A DNA stretch of 7,722 nt from the NCBI GenBank assembly GCA_020427905.1, contig JAGQNU010000013.1, forward strand, positions 1 to 7,722, written 5' to 3'. The stretch is from Candidatus Saccharimonadota bacterium (GTDB taxonomy: Bacteria; Patescibacteriota; Saccharimonadia; Saccharimonadales; UBA7683). A program made the translations under genes and the position numbers. Position 1 is the stretch's first letter, and every line of letters begins with the position of its first letter. Positions 1 through 6,906 of the stretch are shown in pieces. The notes under the pieces are model-generated. The model saw nothing but the letters and a program-made list of their open reading frames with translations. It had not been told where the DNA came from and ran no database searches.

Positions 1-292
1 TCTAGTGAGTGATGGCCCACGCGGAGCAGTTGCTACAGACGGCACAAAGCTCTACAGCGCTGGCCTCTACGAGGACGTCCCTGTCATAGATCGTACTGGT
101 GCTGGGGATGCCTTCACGAGCGGTTTTGTATCCGTCATTGCAACTGGGGGGACTGTTGAAGAGGCGTTGGTTTTTGCAAGTGCGAACTCGACCAGTGTGG
201 TGGGTAAAATTGGTGCTAAAGCTGGCATTCTTCACGCAGACACTGAGCTTCAGGATATGGAAATCAAAGTCACAGCACTCAATGACAAGTAA
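1..292 (+). CDS. PfkB-family carbohydrate/nucleoside kinase, C-terminal part (5' truncated by window edge)
   Basis: This is the last 96 residues of a PfkB (ribokinase-like) kinase, which transfers the ATP gamma-phosphate to a sugar or nucleoside hydroxyl in the cytoplasm. Reading begins at base 2 and ends at TAA 290-292; the true start lies upstream, and the GTG at base 5 is just an internal valine. The diagnostic PfkB signature 2 is present: D-R-T-GAGDAF, with the catalytic-base aspartate codon at 107-109. Before it comes the usual S-D-G-x-x-G-A strand. After it comes the helix with A-x-A-N-S-x-S-V-V and a K-I-G-A stretch that normally helps form the nucleotide site. The substrate-recognition half is missing, so ribokinase, adenosine kinase and fructokinase types cannot be separated; the S-D-G-P-R-G and A-N-S-x-S-V-V style looks more ribokinase/adenosine-kinase-like. 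The next gene begins 42 bases downstream behind its own promoter candidate. Family assignment is sure, substrate is not. Confidence 0.9.
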   Translation, partial: LVSDGPRGAVATDGTKLYSAGLYEDVPVIDRTGAGDAFTSGFVSVIATGGTVEEALVFASANSTSVVGKIGAKAGILHADTELQDMEIKVTALNDK

Positions 293-301
293 CAGATCAG
301 A

Positions 302-310
302 TGATATAGT
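302..310 (+). promoter_or_regulatory. Extended -10 promoter candidate for the 335-1576 gene
   Basis: TGA-TATAGT is an extended -10 (TGn plus a 5/6 match to TATAAT). A start of transcription around 317 would give a leader of roughly 18 bases. I see no good -35 at the right spacing and no clear Shine-Dalgarno sequence before the ATG at 335. The same TGA-TA type of element occurs before the other two genes in this window that lack a Shine-Dalgarno sequence. Confidence 0.45.
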
Positions 311-334
311 GGTAAACATAAGCGATACACAAAC

Positions 335-1576
335 ATGAGCAAATTACTGAGAGACTTACTAGACGCAACCGAACCAACATTCTCGCTGTCATTAAAGAAG
401 CTAGAGAACCTGTCGAATCATCACAACGTTGATAACTCACTTTCTGCTGAGATTATTGAAAAGGCACAAGCAGCACTACGCGGTCTTGGGCTTGATCCTC
501 GTGATACAACCGATCGTGAGCTCTATCATGCGCTTGAGGGCAAGGTGCGCGATCATAACATTCATCTCGCAAGCAGTCTTGGTACTGATGACTCTGCACC
601 AGTTAAAGATATTGTTCCACATTTAGTAAAAGCGGTTGAGGAGTCAGAGGTGCCTAAACAATGTTGGGTGCTTAAGAAATCTGTGGCAAAAGATCTACTG
701 CGTCAGATGCACCCTAAAAAGATGATGAAGAGTCTTGGTTATCGCTCTATCGAGAGCATGTTCAAAAACGAGAACTTCTCAGAGATTTACGCTGGCCTCA
801 GGTTCTCGGAGGGCGCCGACTGGCTCACTGTGTACAATGAGTTGTTTCAGAAGTCGGTTACACCATCAGACTTTGAGCGCCGCCAGATTGAAATCGTCGT
901 TATGAACCACGATAAGTGGGCGGATATGGCTGAAGGCTTTGTTAAAAAGAAGTTGCATAACGTTACGCATACTAAGGAGCTAGGCGTCATCATCATAGTG
1001 CCTATGAAGCAGACACACATGAAGGGTCTGACGCTAAAAACGTTGCCATTGCTATTTCACTACATCAACGAGATTCGTCTGTACTCCGCGTACTTTAAGC
1101 TCAAAAGTACAGCACCCCATTTTGGCAAAACGATTACGGATACATTGATTGCTGATGTAGCGCCTGGTGCCGTGATCGCAGGGCACAACATCCACTGGCG
1201 CGTTATTCAGCGTTACCTTGGCCGACACAAGGAGCATCGAGAGGCAGAGGCTTTTGAGCCACACGTACAGCCAGAGGATTTGCATTGGCGCAAAGCAGAA
1301 GACAGTCTCTTTAAGCTGGATAATGAGCTCAAGTTTTGGCAGGATATGGACTATGTTGGCCGCATTGCTGATGATGGCGATCCAGTAGCCTTCAACTTGT
1401 TTGATGTCTCGTTTGCCTTCAGTAACGAGGAGACATACGCCAAGCGGTACTTCTACCACATGCGCGAGAGTCTTTGGAACGAGATATTCATTAGGTACAT
1501 GGGTGTAGAGACGCTGCGTGAGCAGATATTACAGCAACTTGATAATGACATGATAAAACCGGAGAAGCTCGTATGA
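335..1576 (+). CDS. Conserved-looking protein of unknown function, 413 aa
   Basis: I do not recognise a named family. The protein has no signal peptide or membrane segment, so it is probably cytoplasmic. Visible parts: a helical N-terminal region (about 1-80) with a G-L-G-L-D-P-R-D-T-T-x-x-E-L-Y-H-A-L segment near 50-67; a charged middle region (about 90-215) with an M-K-S-L-G-Y-R-S-I-E-S-M motif near 131-142 that looks like a small helical DNA- or protein-binding unit; a hydrophobic beta strand V-I-I-I-V-P at 218-223; and a histidine- and tryptophan-rich C-terminal part with G-H-N-I-H-W (283-288), E-P-H (308-310) and D-L-H-W-R-K (315-320). The clustered histidines could bind a metal, but there is no known metalloenzyme signature. 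The ATG at 335 is the first good start after the promoter candidate at 302-310. The stop overlaps the next ATG by 4 bases, so it is translationally coupled to the SLOG protein and probably works with it. Coding status is secure from length, packing and coupling; function is open. Confidence 0.88.
   Translation: MSKLLRDLLDATEPTFSLSLKKLENLSNHHNVDNSLSAEIIEKAQAALRGLGLDPRDTTDRELYHALEGKVRDHNIHLASSLGTDDSAPVKDIVPHLVKAVEESEVPKQCWVLKKSVAKDLLRQMHPKKMMKSLGYRSIESMFKNENFSEIYAGLRFSEGADWLTVYNELFQKSVTPSDFERRQIEIVVMNHDKWADMAEGFVKKKLHNVTHTKELGVIIIVPMKQTHMKGLTLKTLPLLFHYINEIRLYSAYFKLKSTAPHFGKTITDTLIADVAPGAVIAGHNIHWRVIQRYLGRHKEHREAEAFEPHVQPEDLHWRKAEDSLFKLDNELKFWQDMDYVGRIADDGDPVAFNLFDVSFAFSNEETYAKRYFYHMRESLWNEIFIRYMGVETLREQILQQLDNDMIKPEKLV
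1561..1567 (+). promoter_or_regulatory. Ribosome binding site deciding the 1573 start
   Basis: GGAGAAG lies 8 bases (from GGAG) before the ATG at 1573, inside the last codons of the upstream gene. It supports independent or re-initiated translation at the ATGA overlap. Confidence 0.6.
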
Positions 1577-2205
1577 AATCACAAGACAAACGTCCGCTAC
1601 AAAAAAAGATAGTTCCTCACTCGGAGAAACACCGTCTAACACTCTGTGTCAGCGGTGCAGCCCGCGGCACGACTGTTGATCAGGAGTACGAGACGGCCTT
1701 TGAGCTTGGTAAGCAAATTGCATTGCAAGGACACACACTTATTACAGGAGCTACTATTGGATTACCTGACTGGGCAGCTCAAGGAGCCAAAAGTGTCGGC
1801 GGCATGAGTATTGGCATTAGCCCCGCCTCAAGTTACAAGGAGCATATCAACAAGTACCGGCTCCCAACAACCGCCTACGACTTCATCCTGTATTCTGGAC
1901 TGCACTACGTGGGGCGTGATGCATTGCTGGTACAAAGTTCTGACGCAGTGTTGAGCCTTGGTGGTCGTATGGGTACGGTGCATGAGTTTGCAACTGCTAT
2001 AGAGAGTCATATCCCCGTTGGTGTAGTGCAAAACTCCGGCGGTACCGGTGAGGAGTTTGAGCATCTGATGAAGGCCGCTGGCATGTGTCATGATGGTATT
2101 TGCGACGGTAAACACGATGTACTATTTGATGAGAGTCCAGAGAAACTCATTGAGCGCATCGTAAAACTCGTTGACGAGAATCATGGCCACTCTCACGACG
2201 TATAA
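1573..2205 (+). CDS. SLOG/LOG-like Rossmann nucleotide-binding protein (TIGR00725 / DprA-Smf-related type)
   Basis: This 210-residue protein has the SLOG Rossmann layout. After about 20 charged residues comes the first strand L-T-L-C-V-S-G-A-A (22-30), then helix 36-52, then strand and turn T-L-I-T-G-A-T-I-G (55-63), and then the family's glycine signature L-G-G-R-M-G-T-V-H-E-F (129-139). R115 lies 15 residues before the GG pair, and E138 follows it. In LOG enzymes the corresponding Arg and Glu are the active-site residues of cytokinin riboside 5'-monophosphate phosphoribohydrolase, which splits nucleoside monophosphates into base and ribose 5-phosphate. Other SLOG proteins only bind nucleotides, and no activity has been shown for this relative. 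The motif departs from canonical PGGxGTxxE: proline is replaced by leucine and there is one extra residue between GG and GT. A short C-terminal tail ends in H-G-H-S-H. The start overlaps the upstream stop (ATGA), and a GGAG lies 8 bases before it. Fold is confident, reaction is inference. Confidence 0.82.
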   Translation: MKSQDKRPLQKKIVPHSEKHRLTLCVSGAARGTTVDQEYETAFELGKQIALQGHTLITGATIGLPDWAAQGAKSVGGMSIGISPASSYKEHINKYRLPTTAYDFILYSGLHYVGRDALLVQSSDAVLSLGGRMGTVHEFATAIESHIPVGVVQNSGGTGEEFEHLMKAAGMCHDGICDGKHDVLFDESPEKLIERIVKLVDENHGHSHDV

Positions 2206-2210
2206 TTAAC

Positions 2211-2216
2211 AAGGAG
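2211..2216 (+). promoter_or_regulatory. Strong ribosome binding site for the 2222 gene
   Basis: AAGGAG sits 5 bases before the ATG at 2222. It is the best Shine-Dalgarno match in the window and shows that this genome uses SD-led initiation for genes inside a transcript. Confidence 0.75.
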
Positions 2217-2221
2217 AAATT

Positions 2222-2836
2222 ATGGAACAAAACAACGATAATCCCTCGCTAGGTTCAGAGCATGCTAACTATTCAACTAATCGTAAAACCAGAGTGGTAA
2301 AGAGGGTATTGTTGGTGTCGGTCACACTTGTCCTTCTGGTGGCGACTGCCGGAACGACATATTACTTCACAAAGATACAAATAGAGGACAATGCAGCTGA
2401 AAAAATTTCTACTTTAGAAAAAAGAATAGAAGACCTGGAGGAAAAGCAGCATAAAGACGTGGTTAGTGAAGAAAATTCTGATGACTACCTTAATATACCG
2501 CAATGGGGCGTGCGAATAAAAATAGGCGACCCTACAGTTTCATACACAATCGATGGTTTTGTAAAGTTAACAAACAGCTCACTTCGGAGCCTGCCTGGTT
2601 GCGAGAATGCCTATGGTGCAAGTCTTTCTAGGTTTCCAGATAAACAGGACGATGAACTTGTGCCTTACAGTACATATATTACCAAGATTGGTGGCTTCCA
2701 CTACTACGCAGGTAATCCAGATGGTACATGCACACAGAGTGATCCAGCAACTTCCAGCAAAGAGAATTTGGATATAGAGTTAGGAATTAGAGAAGATTTG
2801 CTTACGTGGGCGAAAACTGTTGAAGCAACCAATTAA
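2222..2836 (+). CDS. Single-pass membrane-anchored protein with external domain, 204 aa, function unknown
   Basis: The first 28 residues are polar and end in a basic stretch (R21-K-x-R-x-x-K-R28). They are followed by one hydrophobic membrane segment at about 29-50. This predicts a short cytoplasmic tail and a C-terminal domain outside the cell, anchored rather than cleaved. Residues about 55-77 form a short charged coiled coil with L65, I69 and L72 at heptad-like spacing, which suggests oligomerisation. The outer domain (about 88-200) begins L-N-I-P-Q-W-G-V-R-I-K-I and contains only two cysteines, C127 and C170, which could form a disulfide. From memory, a tail-anchored domain starting with a W-G-V-(R/K)-(I/F)-K motif recurs in Saccharibacteria cell-surface proteins of unknown role. 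The reading frame looks richer in A+T codons (ATA, AAA, TTT) than its neighbours. It lies 16 bases after the SLOG gene and 25 bases before uvrB, with a strong RBS, so it is probably co-transcribed with the genes upstream. Confidence 0.85.
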   Translation: MEQNNDNPSLGSEHANYSTNRKTRVVKRVLLVSVTLVLLVATAGTTYYFTKIQIEDNAAEKISTLEKRIEDLEEKQHKDVVSEENSDDYLNIPQWGVRIKIGDPTVSYTIDGFVKLTNSSLRSLPGCENAYGASLSRFPDKQDDELVPYSTYITKIGGFHYYAGNPDGTCTQSDPATSSKENLDIELGIREDLLTWAKTVEATN

Positions 2837-2846
2837 GGTAACACTC

Positions 2847-2855
2847 TGATAATAT
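2847..2855 (+). promoter_or_regulatory. Extended -10 candidate immediately before uvrB
   Basis: TGA-TAATAT lies in the 25-base gap before uvrB. The hexamer ends 6 bases before the GTG at 2862, so a transcript begun at the usual distance would start at or within a base of the start codon, giving a leaderless mRNA. No correctly spaced -35 is visible and no Shine-Dalgarno sequence lies close to the GTG. The hexamer itself is only a moderate match, so chance is possible. Confidence 0.35.
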
Positions 2856-2861
2856 AGAACT

Positions 2862-4835
2862 GTGGATCAGCAATTTCATCTTGCGACAAAGTATCAGCCG
2901 ACGGGTGATCAACCGGCGGCTATAGCTGAGCTAACAAAACAGTTGAAGGCAAAGACGAAGGAACAGACACTGCTTGGCGTCACCGGCTCTGGCAAAACGT
3001 TCACGATGGCAAATGTGATCCAAAACGTTCAGAAGCCAACATTAGTCTTGAGTCACAATAAAACGTTGGCGGCACAACTCTATAGCGAGTTCAAATCGTT
3101 CTTTCCGGATAACGAGGTACATTACTTTGTCAGTTACTTTGATTATTACCAACCTGAGGCGTACATGCCATCAAGCGATACCTATATAGAGAAGGATAGC
3201 AAGATTAACGAGGAGATTGATAGGCTGCGTCACGCGGCTACCTCGGCGCTACTCAGTCGACGCGATTGTATCATTGTAGCGTCAGTTAGTTGTATCTACG
3301 GCATCGGTTCGCGAGAAGATTATGGAGACATGTCCATCACTGTTACGCAGGGCGAGCAGCGCAAACAAGATAAGTTCATACGACACCTGACTGACATTCA
3401 GTATCATCGTAATGATGTTGATTTTCATCGATCGACATTCAGAGTGCGTGGTGACGTGGTTGATGTCTTTCCGGCAGGTAGCGAAGATGCATATCGGATT
3501 GAGTTCTTTGGGGATGAGATCGACCGCCTCTCCGTCATTAATCCGCTGACTGGTGAGATTATGCGCGAGCCAAGTACGCTAACAATTTATCCTGGTTCAC
3601 ACTACGTTACGCCAAAAGAGAAGCTGCAACGTGCGATCTCAAATATTAAGCACGAGTATGAGCAGCGTACTGCACAGTTTGAAAAACAGAATAAACTGCT
3701 TGAGGCTCAGCGTCTTGGCCAGCGTACCAAGTTTGATCTTGAGATGCTCGAGGAGACTGGTTTTGTAAAGGGTATCGAGAACTATTCCAGGTACCTGACC
3801 GACCGAGAACCAGGCGAGCAGCCTGCCACCTTGCTCGATTACTTCCCTGACGACTATCTCATGCTGATTGATGAGAGCCATATGACCTTACCTCAAGTGC
3901 GCGGCATGTACAACGGTGACCGGGCGCGTAAAGAGGTGCTTGTTGAGCATGGTTTCAGGCTGCCTTCAGCACTTGATAACCGACCACTTAAGTTTGATGA
4001 GTTTGAGAAGCATGTGAATCAAGTTATATATGTCTCTGCTACGCCAGGTGAGTACGAGTTGAGCCGTGGTGGTAAACCAGTTGAACAGGTGATTAGGCCA
4101 ACAGGGCTGCTTGATCCGCCAATTGAGGTACGCCCGACTAAAGGCCAGATAGATGATCTGATAAAAGAGATTCGGTCTACAACTGAGCTAGGTCAGCGTG
4201 TGCTCGTCACAACGCTGACAAAACGGATGGCAGAAGATCTGAGCGAGTACCTACAGGATCTCGATATCAAAACTGCCTACCTTCATAGCGACATCGATAC
4301 CTTGGATAGAACGGATATTCTCCGTGACCTTCGCCTCGGCGTGTATGATGTGCTAGTCGGCATCAATCTGCTAAGGGAAGGCCTTGATCTGCCTGAGGTG
4401 AGCCTTGTGGCGATCATGGATGCTGATAAAGAGGGATTCTTACGCAGCACGCAAGCACTAATCCAAACTGTTGGACGGGCAGCTCGTCACGAGCAAGGTC
4501 ACGTCATCATGTACGGTGATACGATTACTGGCTCAATGAAGACTACGATCGACGAGACACAGCGTCGTCGCAAGATTCAAGAGGACTACAATACAAAGCA
4601 TGGGATTACACCAACTGGCGTCGACAAAGTCGTTGATGAAGGTCTCAGGGCTATTATCGGCGCACCCGAGAAGGATAAAAAACCTAAACTTGATCTCAAG
4701 AAGATACCGAAAGAGGAGTATCACAACCTCATCAAAGAGCTCGAGTCACAAATGGATCTTGCTGCTGCCAACCTGAGGTTTGAGGAGGCCGCTGATATTC
4801 GTGACCAGATAGCTGACATCCAAAAGAAGTTATAG
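2862..4835 (+). CDS. uvrB: UvrABC excinuclease subunit B
   Basis: UvrB is the helicase-fold subunit of bacterial nucleotide excision repair. UvrA loads it at a lesion, it inserts its beta-hairpin between the strands to verify damage, and it then recruits UvrC for incision. The 657 residues match the usual length (about 660-675). Motifs in order: Q-P-T-G-D-Q-P near 12-18; Walker A GVTGSGKT at 39-46 with K45; the aromatic beta-hairpin [11 protein letters not shown] at 91-101; Walker B D-E-S-H at 337-340; Y-V-S-A-T-P-G at 390-396; [16 protein letters not shown] at 496-511; motif [11 protein letters not shown] at 535-543; and the UVR domain that contacts UvrC at about 620-655. Motif VI ends in His where Asn is usual, and the hairpin has F93 where Tyr is usual; both look tolerable. 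The GTG at 2862 is forced as start, because an in-frame TAA lies at 2850-2852 and the first in-frame ATG is residue 50, beyond Walker A. uvrA and uvrC are not in the window. Confidence 0.98.
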   Translation: MDQQFHLATKYQPTGDQPAAIAELTKQLKAKTKEQTLLGVTGSGKTFTMANVIQNVQKPTLVLSHNKTLAAQLYSEFKSFFPDNEVHYFVSYFDYYQPEAYMPSSDTYIEKDSKINEEIDRLRHAATSALLSRRDCIIVASVSCIYGIGSREDYGDMSITVTQGEQRKQDKFIRHLTDIQYHRNDVDFHRSTFRVRGDVVDVFPAGSEDAYRIEFFGDEIDRLSVINPLTGEIMREPSTLTIYPGSHYVTPKEKLQRAISNIKHEYEQRTAQFEKQNKLLEAQRLGQRTKFDLEMLEETGFVKGIENYSRYLTDREPGEQPATLLDYFPDDYLMLIDESHMTLPQVRGMYNGDRARKEVLVEHGFRLPSALDNRPLKFDEFEKHVNQVIYVSATPGEYELSRGGKPVEQVIRPTGLLDPPIEVRPTKGQIDDLIKEIRSTTELGQRVLVTTLTKRMAEDLSEYLQDLDIKTAYLHSDIDTLDRTDILRDLRLGVYDVLVGINLLREGLDLPEVSLVAIMDADKEGFLRSTQALIQTVGRAARHEQGHVIMYGDTITGSMKTTIDETQRRRKIQEDYNTKHGITPTGVDKVVDEGLRAIIGAPEKDKKPKLDLKKIPKEEYHNLIKELESQMDLAAANLRFEEAADIRDQIADIQKKL

Positions 4836-4850
4836 CATAAGCGTTTGGGG

Positions 4851-4859
4851 TGATATACT
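4851..4859 (+). promoter_or_regulatory. Extended -10 promoter candidate for the ATPase-solenoid pair
   Basis: TGA-TATACT is an extended -10 with a 5/6 hexamer, placed in the 46-base gap after uvrB. Transcription would begin near 4866, about 16 bases before the ATG at 4882. There is no clear -35 (TTATAG at 4830-4835 is poor) and no Shine-Dalgarno sequence. It implies that the two downstream genes can be expressed separately from uvrB. Confidence 0.5.
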
Positions 4860-4881
4860 GTTTACAGTAGTCGATAATAAT

Positions 4882-6906
4882 ATGAAACACTGTTTTGAAT
4901 TTTACATAGTTAAAGAGGCGGTGACGCGTGAAGACTGGCTACGCCTCTATAATATATTCTCGCAGTACGTAGGATTTCTGAGTGAATTTCAAGTCGTTGT
5001 TAAAATTGAAGAGAATACCCTTAGATATTTCGTCCTGAGTAACAAGGATTTAGGAGTGCTCTCAAACAATATAGAGGTTGGCGTACTTAGGCCAGTCGAG
5101 CCGACTGACATTGACCTACCGAAAGATGTGGCTGCAAAGGAACGTCTTGTGGTACTAAAGGCTGGTCAGAACCTACTGGACTTAAAAGAGAAGTACAACG
5201 TTAAAAAAGCCAAGGACCTCCAATTTGTTAGAGTTCGGATACGGCGAATCAACTTTGAAAAGTCTCTAACAAACGTGGAGATATACTTTAAGGGCACAGC
5301 GGGTCAGTTCTACAAAAGCAAACGAGTTACACCTTCGTTTCCGGCAAGTCTACTAGCGATTGACTTCTCAGCCAACAAAAGATACTTGCGTAAAAAAATA
5401 TCAAAGTATCTTGATATACAAAAAACACTCAATATTTTACAGAGTTCAAATTTGGATGCAGTGTTTGAGGTTGATACGTTCCCCTACCTGCCAAATAATT
5501 ACTACCTGCCAATTCAAGCATACGACTTTGATAAGCACTCGTTTATTATTGGCATGAGTGGAAGTGGAAAATCAAAGCTGATAGCATTGATCGTAGACCG
5601 CATCACTCACAGCGAGCAGTATAAACAAAATTACCGAGTTATTGTTGTTGACCCGCACGCAAGTCTTGAGGATGATTTTCAAAATGTTGACAGCAGCGTG
5701 ACAATAAACTTCAATGGGTACGATCAAGAGACTGAGTTGTTTGCCGGTGCGGGCACAGATGTCCAGGCGGCAACCGAGCTAACCGGGACGTTGTTTAAAT
5801 CATTACTGAATGATCAGCACAATCCAAAGTTGGAGCGAGTCTTGAGGTTCTCGCTGTATGTACTCATGACCGCCCAAGCCATGACTCTCGATAATCTGAA
5901 ACGTTTTGTAACTGATGTTGAGTATAGAAATAAGATACTCGATCATGTAAAAGGGTATGTTCCGGATAACATCGTTCATTTTTTTGGTACTGACTTTAAT
6001 GAAATCAGAACGAAGTACTATGACCAAGGTATATCTCCAATCTCAAGTCTCGTAGACGAGATGCAGATGCAGCCGAGCCTTGCCGGTAGTAGCGAAAACG
6101 CTGTTTCTATCGCACAGATTGTGAATAGTAATCTACTGACAGTGTTCTCACTTAACAAGGTTAGTATGGGAGAGAAGGTAGTTAAGACGATCGCGGGCTT
6201 ATTGATACAGCAAATATTTTTACTTGCTCAAGCTCGTGCATTTAACCAAAAAGTCATACTGATTGTTGACGAAGTGTCTGTAGTTCAAAACCCAGCTCTT
6301 GCAGCTATACTTGCGGAAGCACGTAAGTTCAATCTATCAGTAGTGCTAACACAGCAATACTTTGGACAAATTGAGAAGAATCTCAGAGATGCTATATTTA
6401 CCAACGTAATGAATTACTACGTGTTTAAGGTCTCCGAGGAGGATGCACGGAGCCTTGAGGGTAATCTAACGATTGAGCTACCAAAAGAGATACTGGAGTC
6501 AGAGAAACAAAAAGGTCTAAGCCAGAGTGATGTTCGTATTCAAATGCTAACGAGTTTGCACCCGAGAGAGGTGCTGTTGAGATTGAGCTCACACGGCAAG
6601 TTGCTCCCATGCGTTAAGGCAAAAACACTTGATATAACAGTACGGGACAATGATACGCAACAAAAACCAGTTGAACTTAAGCGTTATGAGAGTCAACAGA
6701 TGCCAACTAAGTTTATAGAGAGGGACGACGCAGACCAAGGTGCTTCAGGTGTTGAAGAGAAGAACGCTGGCGGCGGGGAGGGTATTGAAGATCCTGAGGT
6801 CTTGCCAACCGGCGCTCATACACGAACACGTGAATATACCAATTTACAAGATATGCTTGCAAGCCAATCGTCTCATAGGACTAATAACAAGAGGAGCAAA
6901 AAGTGA
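4882..6906 (+). CDS. HerA/VirB4-like P-loop ATPase (DUF87-type, FtsK-HerA superfamily)
   Basis: This 674-residue protein is a ring-forming-type ATPase of the FtsK/HerA/VirB4 group, which moves DNA or protein substrates by ATP hydrolysis. Residues 1-200 form an N-terminal region without membrane segments, including R-Y-F-V-L-S-N-K-D-L (48-57). A F-P-Y-L-P lead-in at 200-204 comes before Walker A GMSGSGKS (224-231, K230). Then come V-I-V-V-D-P-H at 253-259 (typical of VirB4/TraG/HerA ATPases), Walker B V-I-L-I-V-D-E at 458-464 (D463, E464), and the sensor strand V-V-L-T-Q-Q-Y at 487-493. R502 and the following residues could supply the arginine finger. The last 90 residues are polar, Gly/Glu-rich and probably disordered, ending in a basic N-N-K-R-S-K-K. 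No nuclease motif is visible. There is no transmembrane anchor, unlike VirD4 coupling proteins, and no other secretion genes are nearby. It overlaps the next gene by 4 bases (GTGA), so the two very likely act together. ATPase assignment is confident; conjugation, competence, pilus or defence roles cannot be told apart. Confidence 0.88.
   Translation: MKHCFEFYIVKEAVTREDWLRLYNIFSQYVGFLSEFQVVVKIEENTLRYFVLSNKDLGVLSNNIEVGVLRPVEPTDIDLPKDVAAKERLVVLKAGQNLLDLKEKYNVKKAKDLQFVRVRIRRINFEKSLTNVEIYFKGTAGQFYKSKRVTPSFPASLLAIDFSANKRYLRKKISKYLDIQKTLNILQSSNLDAVFEVDTFPYLPNNYYLPIQAYDFDKHSFIIGMSGSGKSKLIALIVDRITHSEQYKQNYRVIVVDPHASLEDDFQNVDSSVTINFNGYDQETELFAGAGTDVQAATELTGTLFKSLLNDQHNPKLERVLRFSLYVLMTAQAMTLDNLKRFVTDVEYRNKILDHVKGYVPDNIVHFFGTDFNEIRTKYYDQGISPISSLVDEMQMQPSLAGSSENAVSIAQIVNSNLLTVFSLNKVSMGEKVVKTIAGLLIQQIFLLAQARAFNQKVILIVDEVSVVQNPALAAILAEARKFNLSVVLTQQYFGQIEKNLRDAIFTNVMNYYVFKVSEEDARSLEGNLTIELPKEILESEKQKGLSQSDVRIQMLTSLHPREVLLRLSSHGKLLPCVKAKTLDITVRDNDTQQKPVELKRYESQQMPTKFIERDDADQGASGVEEKNAGGGEGIEDPEVLPTGAHTRTREYTNLQDMLASQSSHRTNNKRSKK
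6891..6896 (+). promoter_or_regulatory. Ribosome binding site for the coupled 6903 gene
   Basis: GAGGAG ends 6 bases before the GTG at 6903, inside the basic tail codons of the ATPase gene. It fixes the GTG start and supports translational coupling at the GTGA overlap. Confidence 0.65.

Noticed and set aside
99..338. Alternative-frame open frame spanning the end of the kinase and the gap
   Set aside because: The kinase frame carries the GAGDAF signature over the same bases. The alternative has no motif and runs into the start of the next gene.
1052..1459. Reverse-strand open frame of 135 codons
   Set aside because: It lies wholly inside the 335-1576 gene, has no RBS or recognisable motif, and its translation looks like the antisense of a codon-biased gene.
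2201..2206. Perfect TATAAT hexamer before the 2222 gene
   Set aside because: It overlaps the stop codon of the SLOG gene, has no TGn extension, and the only TTGAC-like match (2171-2176) is 24 bases away. A transcript from it would begin inside the Shine-Dalgarno sequence. Probably chance.
4836..4881. Terminator after uvrB
   Set aside because: No GC-rich hairpin with a T-run is visible in the gap. The sequence is better explained as a promoter region.
5803..6027. Reverse-strand open frame of 74 codons within the ATPase gene
   Set aside because: It is a shadow of the ATPase coding sequence with no motif, and every supported gene in the window is on the + strand.
4882..6906. VirD4/TraG-type conjugation coupling protein
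   Set aside because: No N-terminal membrane segments are present, and no relaxase, pilus or other secretion gene is in the window, so only the broader HerA/VirB4-like ATPase call is supported.
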